Below are positions 52,255-63,639 of a stretch of 64,000 bases of DNA, piece by piece. Numbering within the stretch: the first letter of the stretch is position 1; each line of letters begins with the position of its first letter. The DNA lies in contig NC_088171.1 of the NCBI RefSeq assembly GCF_028769735.1, positions 57,071,613 through 57,135,612 on the forward strand, read 5' to 3'. The DNA comes from Zonotrichia leucophrys gambelii (lineage: Eukaryota > Chordata > Aves > Passeriformes > Passerellidae). A program made the position numbers and the translations under genes. The notes beneath the pieces were generated by a model. That model was not told where the DNA came from, searched no databases, and was given only the letters and a program-made list of their open reading frames with translations.

Positions 52255-52413
52255 ATCTGTTGCAGAAGCCACAGAGGTTGATCTCAACATGAGAGTTGGA
52301 TTGCATACAGGCAGGGTGCTTTGTGGGGTCCTGGGTCTCCGAAAATGGCAATATGATGTCTGGTCAAATGATGTGACATTAGCTAATGTAATGGAAGCTG
52401 GAGGACTGCCTGG
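52255..52413 (+). CDS. ADCY1: ADCY1 internal exon: C1a core, dimer interface
   Basis: This 159-nt exon starts with the last base of the Thr codon, encodes 52 residues ([15 protein letters not shown] ... [10 protein letters not shown]), and ends with two bases of a Gly codon. The acceptor is ccattgcag and the donor GG|gtaagt. It covers the [12 protein letters not shown] strand-turn and the [21 protein letters not shown] helix of C1a. In the partner C2 domain the corresponding helix carries the Asn and Arg that stabilise the transition state; in C1a these are replaced, here by the [11 protein letters not shown] pattern, as expected for the metal-binding half of the heterodimer. Compared with the mammalian protein as I recall it, ANVMEAAGLPG has one Ala-to-Gly change. 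An upstream in-frame extension (from 52181) is open by chance and is intron. Confidence 0.98.
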
Positions 52414-53871
52414 GTAAGTCTGAAAAAAAAATCGTAGGAAAAAAATAGAAAACTCTACGGGTGAAGAATTTCTTCCATTTTTTAAGGCATCTGCAAGGTA
52501 ATTACTGTTGAGGAAAAGGATTGTATTTGGCAGGAGCAATCAATGTATTATGTGATTTATCCTGTGTAATTTTCCAAATTATCTTGATATTTGTATACGT
52601 AATATGTTATATTAGAAGTAAAACATTTTAAAACAAAATTGTTTTTAGAAGTTGCTGAATCGAAAAAGTAGGAATGAGACAATATTACGAATGTAAGAAT
52701 GCTAGACTTTGATCATTTCATGGTACAAAAGTAAACCCTGTAGCCATTCCAGGAATTTTTTACCCTTACACACCTCTATATTTTGAGAGGGGAGGGGGAT
52801 GCCTTGCTCCTTTTACATGGCCAGATTTCCAACACTAGTTGTATGGTAAAGAAAAGACATAACAGTTTATGAACTCAGATATTGATGACATTTGCAAATG
52901 ATACAGTAGCACATAAACCTGCAGCCAACCCATGGGGCATGTCCTGGAACTTGAAGTACTCATTGCACAGCCTTGGACACAATTTAAATACACACGGTGA
53001 ACATTTGCAAAGGTGCATGGGTGTTCTGTGTGTAGCTCACATTTTGACTAGGACCTGCCATACTGTTTTTGATTTTTGTGAGATCTTGATTGCTACACAG
53101 AAGGACAAAGGAACCAATTGATTTTTTTAGTGATAATGATAAATATTAATTTATTACATACATCTACTTTAGATAATTTTGGCAGTGTATTTTATACATT
53201 ATCTTAAAGTTACCCAGTGGAAAAAAATCTGAACACATGTTTATAGAGGAAAGCAGTAAAATTTTTTCAGATACCTTTTCTGAAGACATTTCAAATATAT
53301 GGGATCTTTCAGGAGAAAATGTGAAAACTTTTTCAGGATAAGAAAACCCAAAAATAATATTAAAGATTGGTGTATTGCCAAAACAATGTGAGTCAGAAAG
53401 ATGCCTCTGAAACAGAGTGGGTGAATAATGTGAGTCAGGGATGTGAAGTGAAACAGAAAAAGAAGTTTCTGCTTTATACACAAGAGAGATTTGGATTCTG
53501 ATGTCACAAGTTTCAAACAGCAGGATGTTTTTCCAAGCTGCCATTGAGGTAAAAACTTAAGAAAGCCACACAATGTAGAAGATCATGTGCAGACACTCTA
53601 CAAAACAGCAAATCTGCAGGTGTTTGGATAGGCAACAGTTATCTTTCTGTTCACTTTGCCTAAGTTTAGAAAATGCATGTAATAGAATTTTTTTCTATGC
53701 TCAATTTGGCTAAAAGAACAAAACATAACTCTTTTTTTTTTTCATCAAACCTATGTCTTGCATGTAAATTGACCTGTTGATCTCTTTATGAACTTCTGTA
53801 CAGGAGTGTATTTTGGTAGCAAGAAGCTCATAATCTTTGCTTTAAACAATAATGTCTAATTTTCTCTCCAG
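52414..53871. other. ADCY1 short intron (1.46 kb)
   Basis: Donor gtaagt and acceptor ttttctctccag. It has no repeat that I recognise. The 110- and 126-codon overlapping minus-strand frames at 53164-53573 have no domain and are taken as chance. Confidence 0.8.
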
Positions 53872-54013
53872 GAAAGTTCACATTACAAAGACCACCTTAG
53901 AGTGCCTAAATGGGGACTACGAGGTAGAACCAGGATACGGTCATGAAAGGAATAGTTTCTTGAAGAAGCATAATATTGAAACATATTTTATTGTGCCATC
54001 CCATCGTAGGAAG
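53872..54013 (+). CDS. ADCY1: ADCY1 internal exon: end of C1a domain
   Basis: This 142-nt exon completes the Gly codon and encodes 47 residues beginning [20 protein letters not shown] and ending FIVPSHRRK; its end is phase 0, with donor AAG|gtatgc. The acceptor is attttctctccag. It forms the last strands and helix of C1a, including the GHERNSFLK turn and the FIVPSHR strand. The next exon should begin the C1b region (IFPGLILSD-like in mammals, then the calmodulin-binding site), but I could not find it in the remaining 10 kb. Small differences from the mammalian sequence as I recall it (TTLECL for TTLACL, GYGHERN for GHGHERN, NIETYF for NIETFF) are conservative and fit an avian orthologue. All five exons together are 660 nt in one open frame. 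Confidence 0.98.
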
Positions 54014-54959
54014 GTATGCTTATTCAGTGATATGTTTTCATAATTTAAAAACTGTTCTGTGCTATTCTGAAGGCAGAGACAGTGCTAGAGACAATGTTTT
54101 GTTGTTTGTTTTTTATTCCTGAAAGTTCTTCAAGGCCCAGCAGTTTAACTCTTGAAGGCCCAGCAGTTGCCCTTTACTCAAAATGGTAACATTTTGAATT
54201 TCAGCATGTGGTGAGGTGATGACAGTGGTTTTCCCACAGGTGTGACTACAAGTCACACCTTTCCTCTTCAACTGGTTACTGAGCGCAGTCTTTTGTTCTA
54301 CTGAAAAATGTTTCTTATGACTGCAGTAGGAGTCTTGAAATTCCATAACTGTTGTTTAAACATTTTCAATCTTGTAAACCTTTTCTACATCACAAGGCTT
54401 ATCTTTGAAGTAATCTATCATAACATGATAACAGGCCAAGAGAAATTTTATTGCCTTTTATGTCAGCCAGAGAATTTGGGATACAGATTTTTGCACCCTT
54501 ATCTTCTGAAACTCTGTGCAAATAAGTTTAATTCAGAGATTTTAACCTTCAAGGGTACAAAGGGGAAAATTATTTTACCCAATTCTGAAAGTATTGGTCA
54601 GGTTTTAAAGTGATGTCTTTATACACACCAGGTTTTAAGCTGTCAAAACTCCATATTTGAGGGTTTTAACCATCAAGTGTCTGAGAAAAACACAACCGCA
54701 AAGAAACAGGTCATCTTGAATTTCATATCTCCGATCAGTTTTTTGGCCTTAATTTGATGACTGTCTGAGTTTTCATGAAAATGTTGGGAGTCCAGTTACC
54801 AGGGTCATTTGATTCTGGGATTGAAAACCCATTGTTTTATTCTGGAAAGGCTGCTGCAAGAGTGATTTTATGTACTTCCTCTGAAGCATCTTCTTATTAG
54901 AGAGATGGAGTTTTCTCATGCACTATGAAAATCATGCAATTTCACATTTTGTTCCTCTG
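54014..54959. other. ADCY1 intron start
   Basis: Begins with donor gtatgc. No exon or repeat was recognised up to the LTR. The frames at 54113-54346 (minus) and 54308-54613 (plus) have no domain. Confidence 0.55.
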
Positions 54960-54965
54960 GTATAT
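54960..54965. repeat. Left target-site duplication of solo LTR
   Basis: The hexamer gtatat directly precedes the TG start of the LTR and is repeated exactly at 55573-55578. Confidence 0.88.
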
Positions 54966-55572
54966 TGCTGTGGTGTGTTCTTAAGTTCGTTAGTTTGCTC
55001 CCCCCATTTTCTGTATTACTTCCTGCTGCTACCCTGCCAGTTATGTTGCTATGGAAATTAAACTGCTCCTCCCTTGGTTTCTCTTATAAAGTGAAAGTTG
55101 TTTCCTCCTTGGGGTCAGTCAATCACTCTTTTTCTCCTCCCAGGTTTCGAGAATTTTCTTTTCTCTGGGAGGTATGGTTGGCTGTAGCCCCGGAGCCCCT
55201 CCTATGATTTATAACAGTTGGTTACTTTAGTATATCAGTTATGTTTCGTACCTCCAAATATGTATTTCTATTGGATAGCCGGGTTTCCCTGCCTTCTTCC
55301 CCCCTTTTCCCTTAAAACCCTCTCCTGCCCCTTGTTCGGGGCCATTTGCTGGGTGTTTTCCCCTCTTTGTTGGTTCTTCTGTAATAAACCGACAGTTTAC
55401 CCCCAGCAAGTGGTCGCCTCCTAATTCGTCTCTCACCGCGCTGCTCCGAGCTATCAGCCAGCTCAGCCTGAGGCCAAAGCCGCCGAGGGGGGCTGTTTTC
55501 TGATGCGCAGGGGCCCTGGCCTTCGCCCCTCACCAGATAGCCGGATTCCAGGGCCGTTCACGCCCCCGCGCA
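54966..55572 (+). mobile_element. Solo LTR, ERVK-like, 607 bp, sense to ADCY1
   Basis: The element starts tgctgtgg and ends ccccgcgca (TG...CA), and is flanked by exact 6-bp duplications (gtatat). It is far richer in GC and CpG than the intron around it, especially 55420-55570. On the plus strand it has TATA-like boxes (cttataaag near 55083; gatttataac near 55205) and an aataaa signal at 55383-55388, followed by a GT-rich then GC-rich U5-like part. This order gives the plus orientation. The internal open frames (54965-55207, 55218-55424, and two on the minus strand) are not viral genes. No provirus body is attached, so this is a solo LTR. The preserved duplication and CpGs suggest a young insertion. 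The family is not known to me. Confidence 0.88.
55383..55388 (+). terminator. Poly(A) signal inside the sense LTR
   Basis: The aataaa hexamer in gtaataaaccgac lies 1.37 kb downstream of the last C1a exon on the ADCY1 sense strand. It is the natural 3'-end signal of the LTR and could terminate ADCY1 pre-mRNA prematurely. Use is not visible from sequence. Confidence 0.5.
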
Positions 55573-55578
55573 GTATAT
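55573..55578. repeat. Right target-site duplication of solo LTR
   Basis: Exact second copy of gtatat immediately after the CA end of the LTR. Confidence 0.88.
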
Positions 55579-57149
55579 ATGATTAAATTCAGTTTTAGAT
55601 AATATGAAAGAAAACAGTTGGAAAACCAACTGTGGGTTAAATTCTGTTTTGGCAGTCAGTGAGATTGCTTTTTGGTGGCTTTCTTGAAATCAGTACTAGC
55701 ATTTTTTAGGAAATCAGTATTTCCTAAATTAATCAATCCAAATAAGGAAGAAAATGAAAGGAAGAGTTTATTCAAGGTATTATTGCTGCTAGATTGTCTT
55801 GGTTTTCTTTTGTTTTCACTCCTTCAGCATTATGTATAATTTCATTTTTATGTTATAATTTATCAGGTTTCATTTCATATTAAGGAAATAAACAGTAGAA
55901 ATTCAGGAAATTGTTCCATTTATTGGTGCCAAAAGACAAGGAGAGACAAAAGGGAATTAGTGTGACTTTTACATAGAAAAGCTGTGTTGTGTCAATTCTG
56001 CTACAAAAAACAGTGATTGAGGAACAGAAGCTTGACAATCACATATGGAAGGAAGCCAGGTCAATACATGTTTAATGTGCAAGAGTGAGAGTCTACTGCT
56101 GTGAGAGCACACATTTCTTTGTCTTTGGAAGATCGCTGAGAAACTGCTGGTGATTGGTAAGAAAGGACTGCTTGGTTTGTCATCAGCTACACAAACCCAG
56201 ATGCCACCTTACCCATGGGTGTCACTGAAGAGTCTGTGGAAATGGAAGAGGCTGCTCCACAGCTTGGCTAACATTAGCTCTCCAGCATGCATCAATGGCA
56301 TGTCAGCCAAGAAAAATCCTTCATGAATTTTACTGGTGTTGACTGGTTTCTCCACTGGGCTCGCAGGTCAATCAGCATGCCACTTTGCTGCTTGTCACAG
56401 TCCATCACAGCTATGCCCAGTCTTTGTACACTTGCATGCTGATCACTGACCACAAGCTACATAATAGCATATTTGCCTTCTAAATAAACACCTGCTGTTC
56501 AGTCCTAGCCCAATTTATTCACTGCCTCTTTAGAGACATAAAAATAGAAGGCTACCCATGAAGCACAGGCAAGACAGAGTTTTATCTGGTGAATGCAGGT
56601 ATTCTCTAGTTTAATATAGCATTCCTTCCTCTTGAACCTCGGCAGCTGAAAAGCAGTTTTTATTATATATCATCTCTGACATTAACATGAGCTGACTCAG
56701 GAAGGTATGATACCAAGTGGAATGAAAATCAATGTTATGAGCAACAGACGACCAAGAATATGTTGAATTTGAAGCAAAACTAAGATCACTTGGAGTTTTG
56801 TTAAACATTATTTGTTTAACAAAGAAGACACATGCCCCATATTCTTCTATGTTTGGTCTGACAGGAAAATTTTTCATCCCTGTCACTCTAGCCAAGAATG
56901 ATAATAACAGTGTAACATGACTCATTCATGTACCAGTTACATTTTAAATATGAACAAATTATAAATTATTCCCATCTTTTAAATCTTCCATTGAATTAGC
57001 TAACTTTTGTGATCTGATCGGCTTGCTGGTTTAGCGTGAGGGCACCACTAAGCAGCCACTGCAGGAATAAATTTCTTTTTGTTACAGTTTTTATTTTGGT
57101 AAAGAATGTATTAGTCTATTATTATCTATTAGTCTATGCAGTCAACAGC
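55579..57149. other. ADCY1 intron, no gene seen
   Basis: No exon was recognised. A small inverted repeat (tttaggaaat, loop cagt, atttcctaaa) lies at about 55706-55730, close to the LTR. The 104-codon minus-strand frame at 56611-56925 has no domain. Confidence 0.5.
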
Positions 57150-58090
57150 TTATTGTCCACCTGGAGACCAGTGAAAAAGGGTGTCCCACAGTGGTCAGTG
57201 TTGAGGCCAATACTGTTCATCATCCTTGTCAATCAGCAAGTTTGCTGATGACACCAAGCTGTGTAGAGCAGTCAACACACTGGAAGGAAGGGATGCCATC
57301 TAGAGGGACCTGGGCAGGCTTGAGAGGTGGGGCTGTGTGAACCTCATGAAGCTCAATAAAGGCAGCAACAGCTGGCTTGGGGCAATCTTAGGTACACCTA
57401 CAGGTTGGTGAGAATGACTGAGAATACACTAAGGATAAGAACTTGGGAGCGATGAAAACTCAACATGAGCTGGTAGTGTATGCTCACAGCCCAGAAAGCC
57501 AAGAGTGCCTTGAGCTGCCTTAAAAGGAGAGTAGCCAGCAAGTGAAAGGAGATGATTCTGGCTCTCTACTTGGCTCTGTAAGACCCCACCTGCAGTTCTG
57601 TTTTGGTACCCCCATCATAAGTTCCTTCCTCCAACAAGGAACTGTTGGAGCAAGTCCAAAGGAGGACAATAAAGTTGACAAGCAGACTGGAGCACCTCCC
57701 CCACAGAGACAGGTAGAGAAAATCGGGGCTCTTCAGCCTGGAGAAGAGAAGGTTGTGTGGAGACATCACAGCAATTTCCAGTATCTGAAGGGAGCCTACA
57801 GGGAAGCCAGAGAGAGACTCTTCGGCAGGAGCTGTAATGATAGGTCAAGGAGTAATGGCTTCCAACTGAAAAAGAGTTAGTTATGTTACTTGTTAGAAAG
57901 AAATACTTTACTGTGATGGTGGAAACAGCTTGCCCAGAGAATCTGTGCATGCTCCAGCCCTGAGTGTTCAACAACAGTTTGGATGGGGCTTTTAAAAACT
58001 GGTCTAGTGGAAGGTGTCCCTGCCTACAGTAGGGGTTTGGAAGTAGATGATCGTTAAGGTTCCTTCCAACCCAAACCATTTTATGATTCC
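57150..58090 (+). mobile_element. CR1 LINE, 3' third with RT remnants
   Basis: A 5'-truncated CR1 in plus orientation, about 940 bp. Near the start, the frame 57036-57248 reads GVPQWSVLRPILF, a decayed form of the PQGS-type RT block. At about 57240-57258 comes the aagtttgctgatgacacc segment encoding KFADDT, the catalytic ADD motif. Further on are cagcctggagaagagaaggt, the frame with FQYLKGAYREARERLF...RSNGFQLKK, and the 3' end ccttccaacccaaaccattttatgattcc. The reading frame is interrupted several times. The internal part at about 57380-57480 is shortened relative to other CR1 copies. Confidence 0.94.
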
Positions 58091-58734
58091 ATTATTATTG
58101 TTATTATTAGGTAATATTTATGCATAATTGACTGGATTACATTCAGCTTCTAAACACACTTATATAATGAATCTGATTTCCACAGGCAGAATTTTTTTAA
58201 TTAAAAATAATTTTTTTGCTGATTTTCATAGTTAAAAACTTACGCAAAAGTGCTTTTTTTCTTACATGTTCCCTGATACATACCCTGATAAAGTTACTAA
58301 CTTTTTAAAAGCCATCACATTTCTCTTAAGTAAAGTTTGATTATATCTTCTTGATATTAATACTTACAATCACGAGACAAAAATACTGCCTTGAGAGAAA
58401 ATTTGAAAATTTTGATTTATGTAAGTAAACGCAAATCTGACCATAGACACGAATGCCTTGGGCTTTTAAAGGAGATTTGATCCAGATAGAAAAACATATA
58501 TATTTCTATTTAATATATAAAATTGAATATATTAAATATTCACAAGATTCATACTTGTGAAACATGATTATTCTCTTCGTTTCAAAAAATTCTAACTTTG
58601 TGAAGTATAGTAAATATTACTTTACATGGATTTTATTTCAAGAAAAAAAAAATCTAGGCCATATCTCTTCATCTCAGAGCCCCTTACAAGAACTTTATAA
58701 CTGTTTAGACCAGTTAAATAACTTTTTCTATTAA

Positions 58735-59130
58735 TGATTTCTTGGTAACCCACCTGACTAATCCAGCAGTTGAGAGACAGGGCTCCACTTAGGTGCAAGC
58801 AAGAAGTCATTTATTGTAAAGTTGTGAAATCATGAAGTCATCTATTCTATCTAAAGCTCGGTTTATATATTCTCATAGCTTTGAATAAAATTTTCCACTG
58901 CCAAGCAATAATCACATTATTAATGTTACTTAGCAATATTGCTTAACCACAATCTTACAGGTGCAGTCTTACATGACTACCCTAAAACAAAGTACCACAT
59001 TTCTTTTAGTTTCCTCCTTTACATTTCTATTTGATGTTTCCGTGGTTTCTGGCCTACAAGGGCCAAGATGTCCACACAATCCACCATCTCCATAGTACTC
59101 TCTGCTCCACTGCCCAGCTGCCTCCCCATA
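58735..59130 (-). mobile_element. Possible decayed LTR, minus strand
   Basis: The minus strand has a TATA-like box (gaatatataaacc, about 58862-58874), followed 50 bases later by aataaa (tttatt on the plus strand at 58811-58816), the same spacing logic as the LTR at 7316-7689. The stretch between (ctttacaataaatgac, then a GC-richer part with tgcaagc and gagacagggc) resembles R/U5 sequence. I could not find TG...CA ends with a matching target duplication, so the limits and the identification are tentative. Confidence 0.35.
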
Positions 59131-59837
59131 TTGTGCCATGAGCAGCAATAAAGCTATGTCCAGGAATGGAGGTCATTGAGTGCAAAAATCATGGGGAAGT
59201 ACTCTTGATACAATTTACAAATTATTCCTTTGTCTTCATAAGTGTCTCTTGGATTTTACAGTCTACCTCAAACATAATCAATAATTGCCTTCGAATAGAT
59301 TGCAAAGCACCATCTGCAAAATTTCTTTTAATGCACTAGTGAGTTATTCACAGTGGAGTATTCAAATATATTAGTTGTCTTCTGTTTGTGGCAGTGTAAA
59401 TCACATGCTATCTGGACCTACTATTTGAATAGCATGGAAAGATGGACAGTCATGAAAAATGAATGAAAGTGAGTACTATATCTGTTTGCCGTTCAGAAAC
59501 TAGATTTTTCTCTGAAGAGATTGACACTTTTTCCTGCCTTAATATGTACATACAATGCCAGGCCAAGCAGTCTCAGTAAATTCTTTCTGTGGCTTGGATA
59601 GCCCTGCTTTCTTATCTGAAGTCTCTGAGCAATACTATGCCCACTCTGACAATCCAGGTGAAAACCACTTTTCTTTTTCTGAATCCTTATTTAGTTATCC
59701 AGCCAGAGGGAAGTGGATGGTGGTTAGAGGCATGGTGCTTTGTGTCCTGTCTGGTTTGCTGTGTTGAATCATGCCCTAAACATTCCAATTCAGATGGCTA
59801 AAACCAGGGGTTTTTTTGCCTAAAAACTAATCATAGC

Positions 59838-59888
59838 AAAAAAAAAAAAAAAAACAAAACAAAACAAAAAAAAACAAACCAAAACAGT
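59838..59888 (+). repeat. A-rich tract, (caaaa)n
   Basis: A run of about 16 A followed by caaaacaaaacaaa units. It does not follow a recognisable retrotransposon body, so I treat it as simple low-complexity sequence. Confidence 0.85.
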
Positions 59889-60198
59889 AGTATATTTAAA
59901 AAGAGTAATTAAAGCAATGTTTCAGAAAGAGGAAATTTCTATTTTCAGTCTTTTGAATTTCAGGGAAAATTAGCTGAAAGATTGATGACTAAATAAGTAA
60001 ATGCAGATTAACAGCATCCTTTGGAAAATTCTATTTAAAATGTAAAAACTCTTGAAATGTCAGAATTCTCTGGAGAAATTATCTACAATACACACCTGTG
60101 GCATAATTTATTGTCAACTGCAGATGGATTTAAAGCTCAAAAGGTTGATCACAATTTCTCTGACTCACGCCAAAACAGGGAGAAATTCAGAAAATTGA

Positions 60199-60404
60199 GA
60201 TTCACACAGAACCACACAGAATCAACTAGGCTGGAAAAGACCTTTGAGATCATCAAGTCCAAGCTATGGCCAAGCACCATTATCCCTACTAGACCACAGC
60301 ACTGAGTGCCACATCCAGTCCTTTCTTAAACACCTTGACAGCTTGTGACTCCACTACTACTCTGGGCAGCCCATTCCAATGCCCAATCACCCCTTCTGTA
60401 TTTG
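60199..60404 (-). mobile_element. CR1 3' end, minus strand
   Basis: Inverted CR1 terminus: cacacagaatcaactaggct, then ggaaaagacctttgagatca, 'ctagaccacagcactgagtg', ccacatccagtcctttctta, and actctgggcagcccattcca. About 200 bp. The rest of the element is absent. Confidence 0.93.
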
Positions 60405-63400
60405 TTTTAACTTGCATGCCACAGCTGCAAGAAAAGTGGCAAAGGCTGTCATATCACTTTAATATTTTGTTGTTTCATCTAGCATAAACTCATGAGATTG
60501 TAAGCATCCTGCATTGCAGTCCTTACACCACAGAGTAACAGGAAAACAAACAAATTTTTCATCAGTCTTCTTGAAAAGACAGTATTTTTTTCTTGGAGTA
60601 CAGTCTTCTTTACTGATAATCAACGTAGCTTTGTTGCATGAAGCATTTGCCTTCTATATTATAATAAATAACTAGGCTCTATATTTCTCCATCACCAGCC
60701 AACAGGTTTTGTCTGCTTATGTCTTTCCTGTGGCTGATTCAATTCTTTTCCCCCCAGCATGGAATGAATATTATGCAATATAGCAGTCAGAAAACAACAT
60801 AGATTCATGATGATATTTTTGCTTTGTATAGATGAAGTGCATAGTAACTGCCTGTGCTTGTCTTTTGACTTTATTGTTAATTTACTGTTAGCAACTGGAA
60901 TGTTTCACAGGTTTTGCGATGCTTTCTATCATGTCTTAATAATATTCTAATTGAGCTTTTAACAGTGAAAGAATTTTATGCCTGTAATCCGTGTATTACT
61001 AGGAGTTTTTAATAGAAATGTATTGGATTTTGTCTGACTTGATTAAAAGAAGAAAAAGAAGGCTACAGAAGGAAGTAATTGAGTGATACGATAGGTCTAA
61101 AATTGCTGCACCTAATTTTTTTTTTAATTTATTACTTCCATTCAAAATGAAGTTCCATATGTATTTGTGGGAAATTTCTTTCTCTGCAAAATTAATTTGA
61201 TTTAATCATTCTGGTTAAGTCTGAGGGAACATACTATTCAGTTCTCATATTGTGTTCTTTCTCCAATCTTGTAAAATTTGGTTTTTTCCACAGAGCGCTT
61301 ATGTCCCAGTAAATCCAGCTGTATGCCTAACAGATCCCTAAGATTTTTTTGGCATCTGACTCTTCTAAAAATATTCTGTTTACTTTTTTTCAAGGAATTT
61401 TTATAGTTCTTCTAAGTTGTTCATTTTTTGGACAAATAGATTTTGATTATATTTTTACTTAAGTGACTGTATGCTTACCAGCCCTTATGGAGTGCTAGAG
61501 CTCTGACTCTTAAACTCTAAGTAGTGACAGAAAAAGAGATCTTCCCATTTAATGCAGGGGATATAAAAACTTTACCCACTACTCATAAAAACTCTTTCCT
61601 TTATTAGCACATTGCAAGCAAAAATGTATTTGACAAAATTCTTCTAATTTGAAATGCTGCCCGTCAGGCATCTGAGTCCATATCTGGGCACAAACTAAAG
61701 ATTTCTTCTTTCAAACTGACAGCTACCCGTAGCTGCCGCTGCCACCATGACTGTGAGAGTCCAGGGGTGTTCTTTCTGCTCAGTGGGTTACAGCTTCTTC
61801 CAAGGAATTTAACTAGAGATCTGAATGCATAATTTGAGTGTTTCAGATTTTAACACCCTAGATATACCTTAGCAGAGTCAATTTAACAGGCACATAGCCA
61901 TTTAATGGAAACTCTAGCTTGTATTTGGAGAGGGGCTGTTCTGTGCCTGAGACTTTGCATTGCTCAAGTTGTTGTAATAAACAAATCAAAACACTGGAAA
62001 TAAATTGCTTGTGTTACTACCCAGCAAACACAAACAGAAGAAAATGTCTGTATTGCAAAGTATTTTGCTCTACATCCTCAGGACTGCTCCTGCTGTAGCT
62101 CTGAGGCTGCTGGTGCATCATCATCAGTGTGCAAGCCTTCAATTTGGGCTGTCATTGATAGAATTAGTTATGCGCTCCAGTATCGGTCTCTCTTTTTCTT
62201 CCTCCATAAATGTGGAATTTTACAAGGAAAGATGTAGGGCACTGGTAGAAGATATTTCTCTGTTTCTGATCTCCTAGACAAATTGGTTTTGCCTTTACAA
62301 CTGCTAAAATCTTTCTACATCTGCGTCAAGAAAGTGGTTACACTATTCTGAATTTTAAAATTTAATCTTGCAGAAGCTATATTTTCTGGTAAAATTCCTA
62401 ATACACTTTCTTATTGGATAACTGAGGTGTGATAAGTAAAATATATCATAAGGGCAGTAGAAAAAATATCTGATGATTTTCACTATCAGAAGATTGAAAA
62501 AAAAAACCAAAAAAATGTGCTCATCTATCTTAGGACAAAATGTCTTGAAGATAGTCATGGAACAAATATAACCACCAAGAGACATGGTCCTGCCTGCCTG
62601 AAGATAGAAAACACATACAGACACAGTGCTACAGCATTTATGGTTTCTGTAAATGTGTTTTGAATTACATAAGTATCTTCTTTTCCTTGCCAATTTATGC
62701 ACTGAGGTTCAATATAGTCAGGGAAATAACAGTCTGCTGACATTTCTGAGAATCTCAGATGAGCACCAGTTAAGTACTTATCAGACTATTACATGACATT
62801 CAAACACTGGGGTTTTTTCACCAGGATTTGAATCAGTGCTTGTTTGTTTTCTGCATTCACAAAGCTGTATATAGTCCTGGCCGCTTTCAGAGTGCTCTGC
62901 TAGAAAAGTCCAGCTCTTAACCATATTTGTCAGCTGTGTTGCAGCAAACAAACAACCTTTTCTGAAATGATGAGCTAAATGAACAGTGAACAGAATTAGA
63001 GATGATCCCAAGGATCAAAAAAACATGAAAAAGTAAAATGCATTGACAAAATGAGCTATGAGCAAAATGGGAATGCTGCAGTCCAGCCTTTCCGGTAATG
63101 CTGGCCTGGAGCAAGATCAGAGGAAAAGCAGAGGGAAAGACGCTGGGGTTGGGTTTATTCATTTGGAGGGGATTTTTTAAGTCTGTTTTAACAGACTGTT
63201 TTGCATTTCCTGATTTTATCATAGACTTAGAGAAGAAGTTGAGATTACTTAAATATTTCACTGAGTTGACTGTGTCAAAAGTGTTGTTCTGCTGTAAAAG
63301 GAAGAATAAAAAAGGGATATGAGACGAAGATGAGAGAGAATTCCTTTTAATTTTAGATATTGTGTATATAGTAGTGGGATGAAAAATCCTCAGTCCCAGT

Positions 63401-63639
63401 GCAGAATCTACATGTCCTGAAACGACTAGATTAAAAAAACCAAAAACAAACCAACTAAAAAACACCTCAACCAATCAACCAAAATTATAAATAAAATTAT
63501 ATGGATCTGCTGAGAGCTGTCAGTGTGTCCAACTTGTGTGTATGCAGTGTCCTTTGAGTGGCCGTGCACTTGGCCAGCCATGAAGTACAGTAGCTACACA
63601 GTACGTGTGTTCACAAATATCCATAGCATTGCACACCAG
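60405..63639. other. ADCY1 intron, no gene seen
   Basis: AT-rich. The next ADCY1 exon was looked for and not found. The longest open frame in the window (62917-63474, minus, 185 codons) lies here and has no recognisable domain. The region is most simply intron. Confidence 0.5.

Larger units (their letters stand above)
58091..60198. other. ADCY1 intron with possible decayed LTR
   Basis: An AT-rich run of atatat/ttaata units occupies about 58495-58545. A possible LTR (58735-59130) is listed separately. An A-rich tract lies at 59838-59888. The frames at 59555-59801 have no domain. Confidence 0.5.

Noticed and set aside
57615..58079. 154-codon minus-strand open frame
   Set aside because: It is exactly antisense to the CR1 element in plus orientation.
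62917..63474. 185-codon minus-strand open frame, the longest in the window
   Set aside because: It has no recognisable domain, is rich in Ser, Phe and Leu from T-rich composition, has no splice or promoter context and lies in an ADCY1 intron. A frame of this length is expected by chance in 64 kb.
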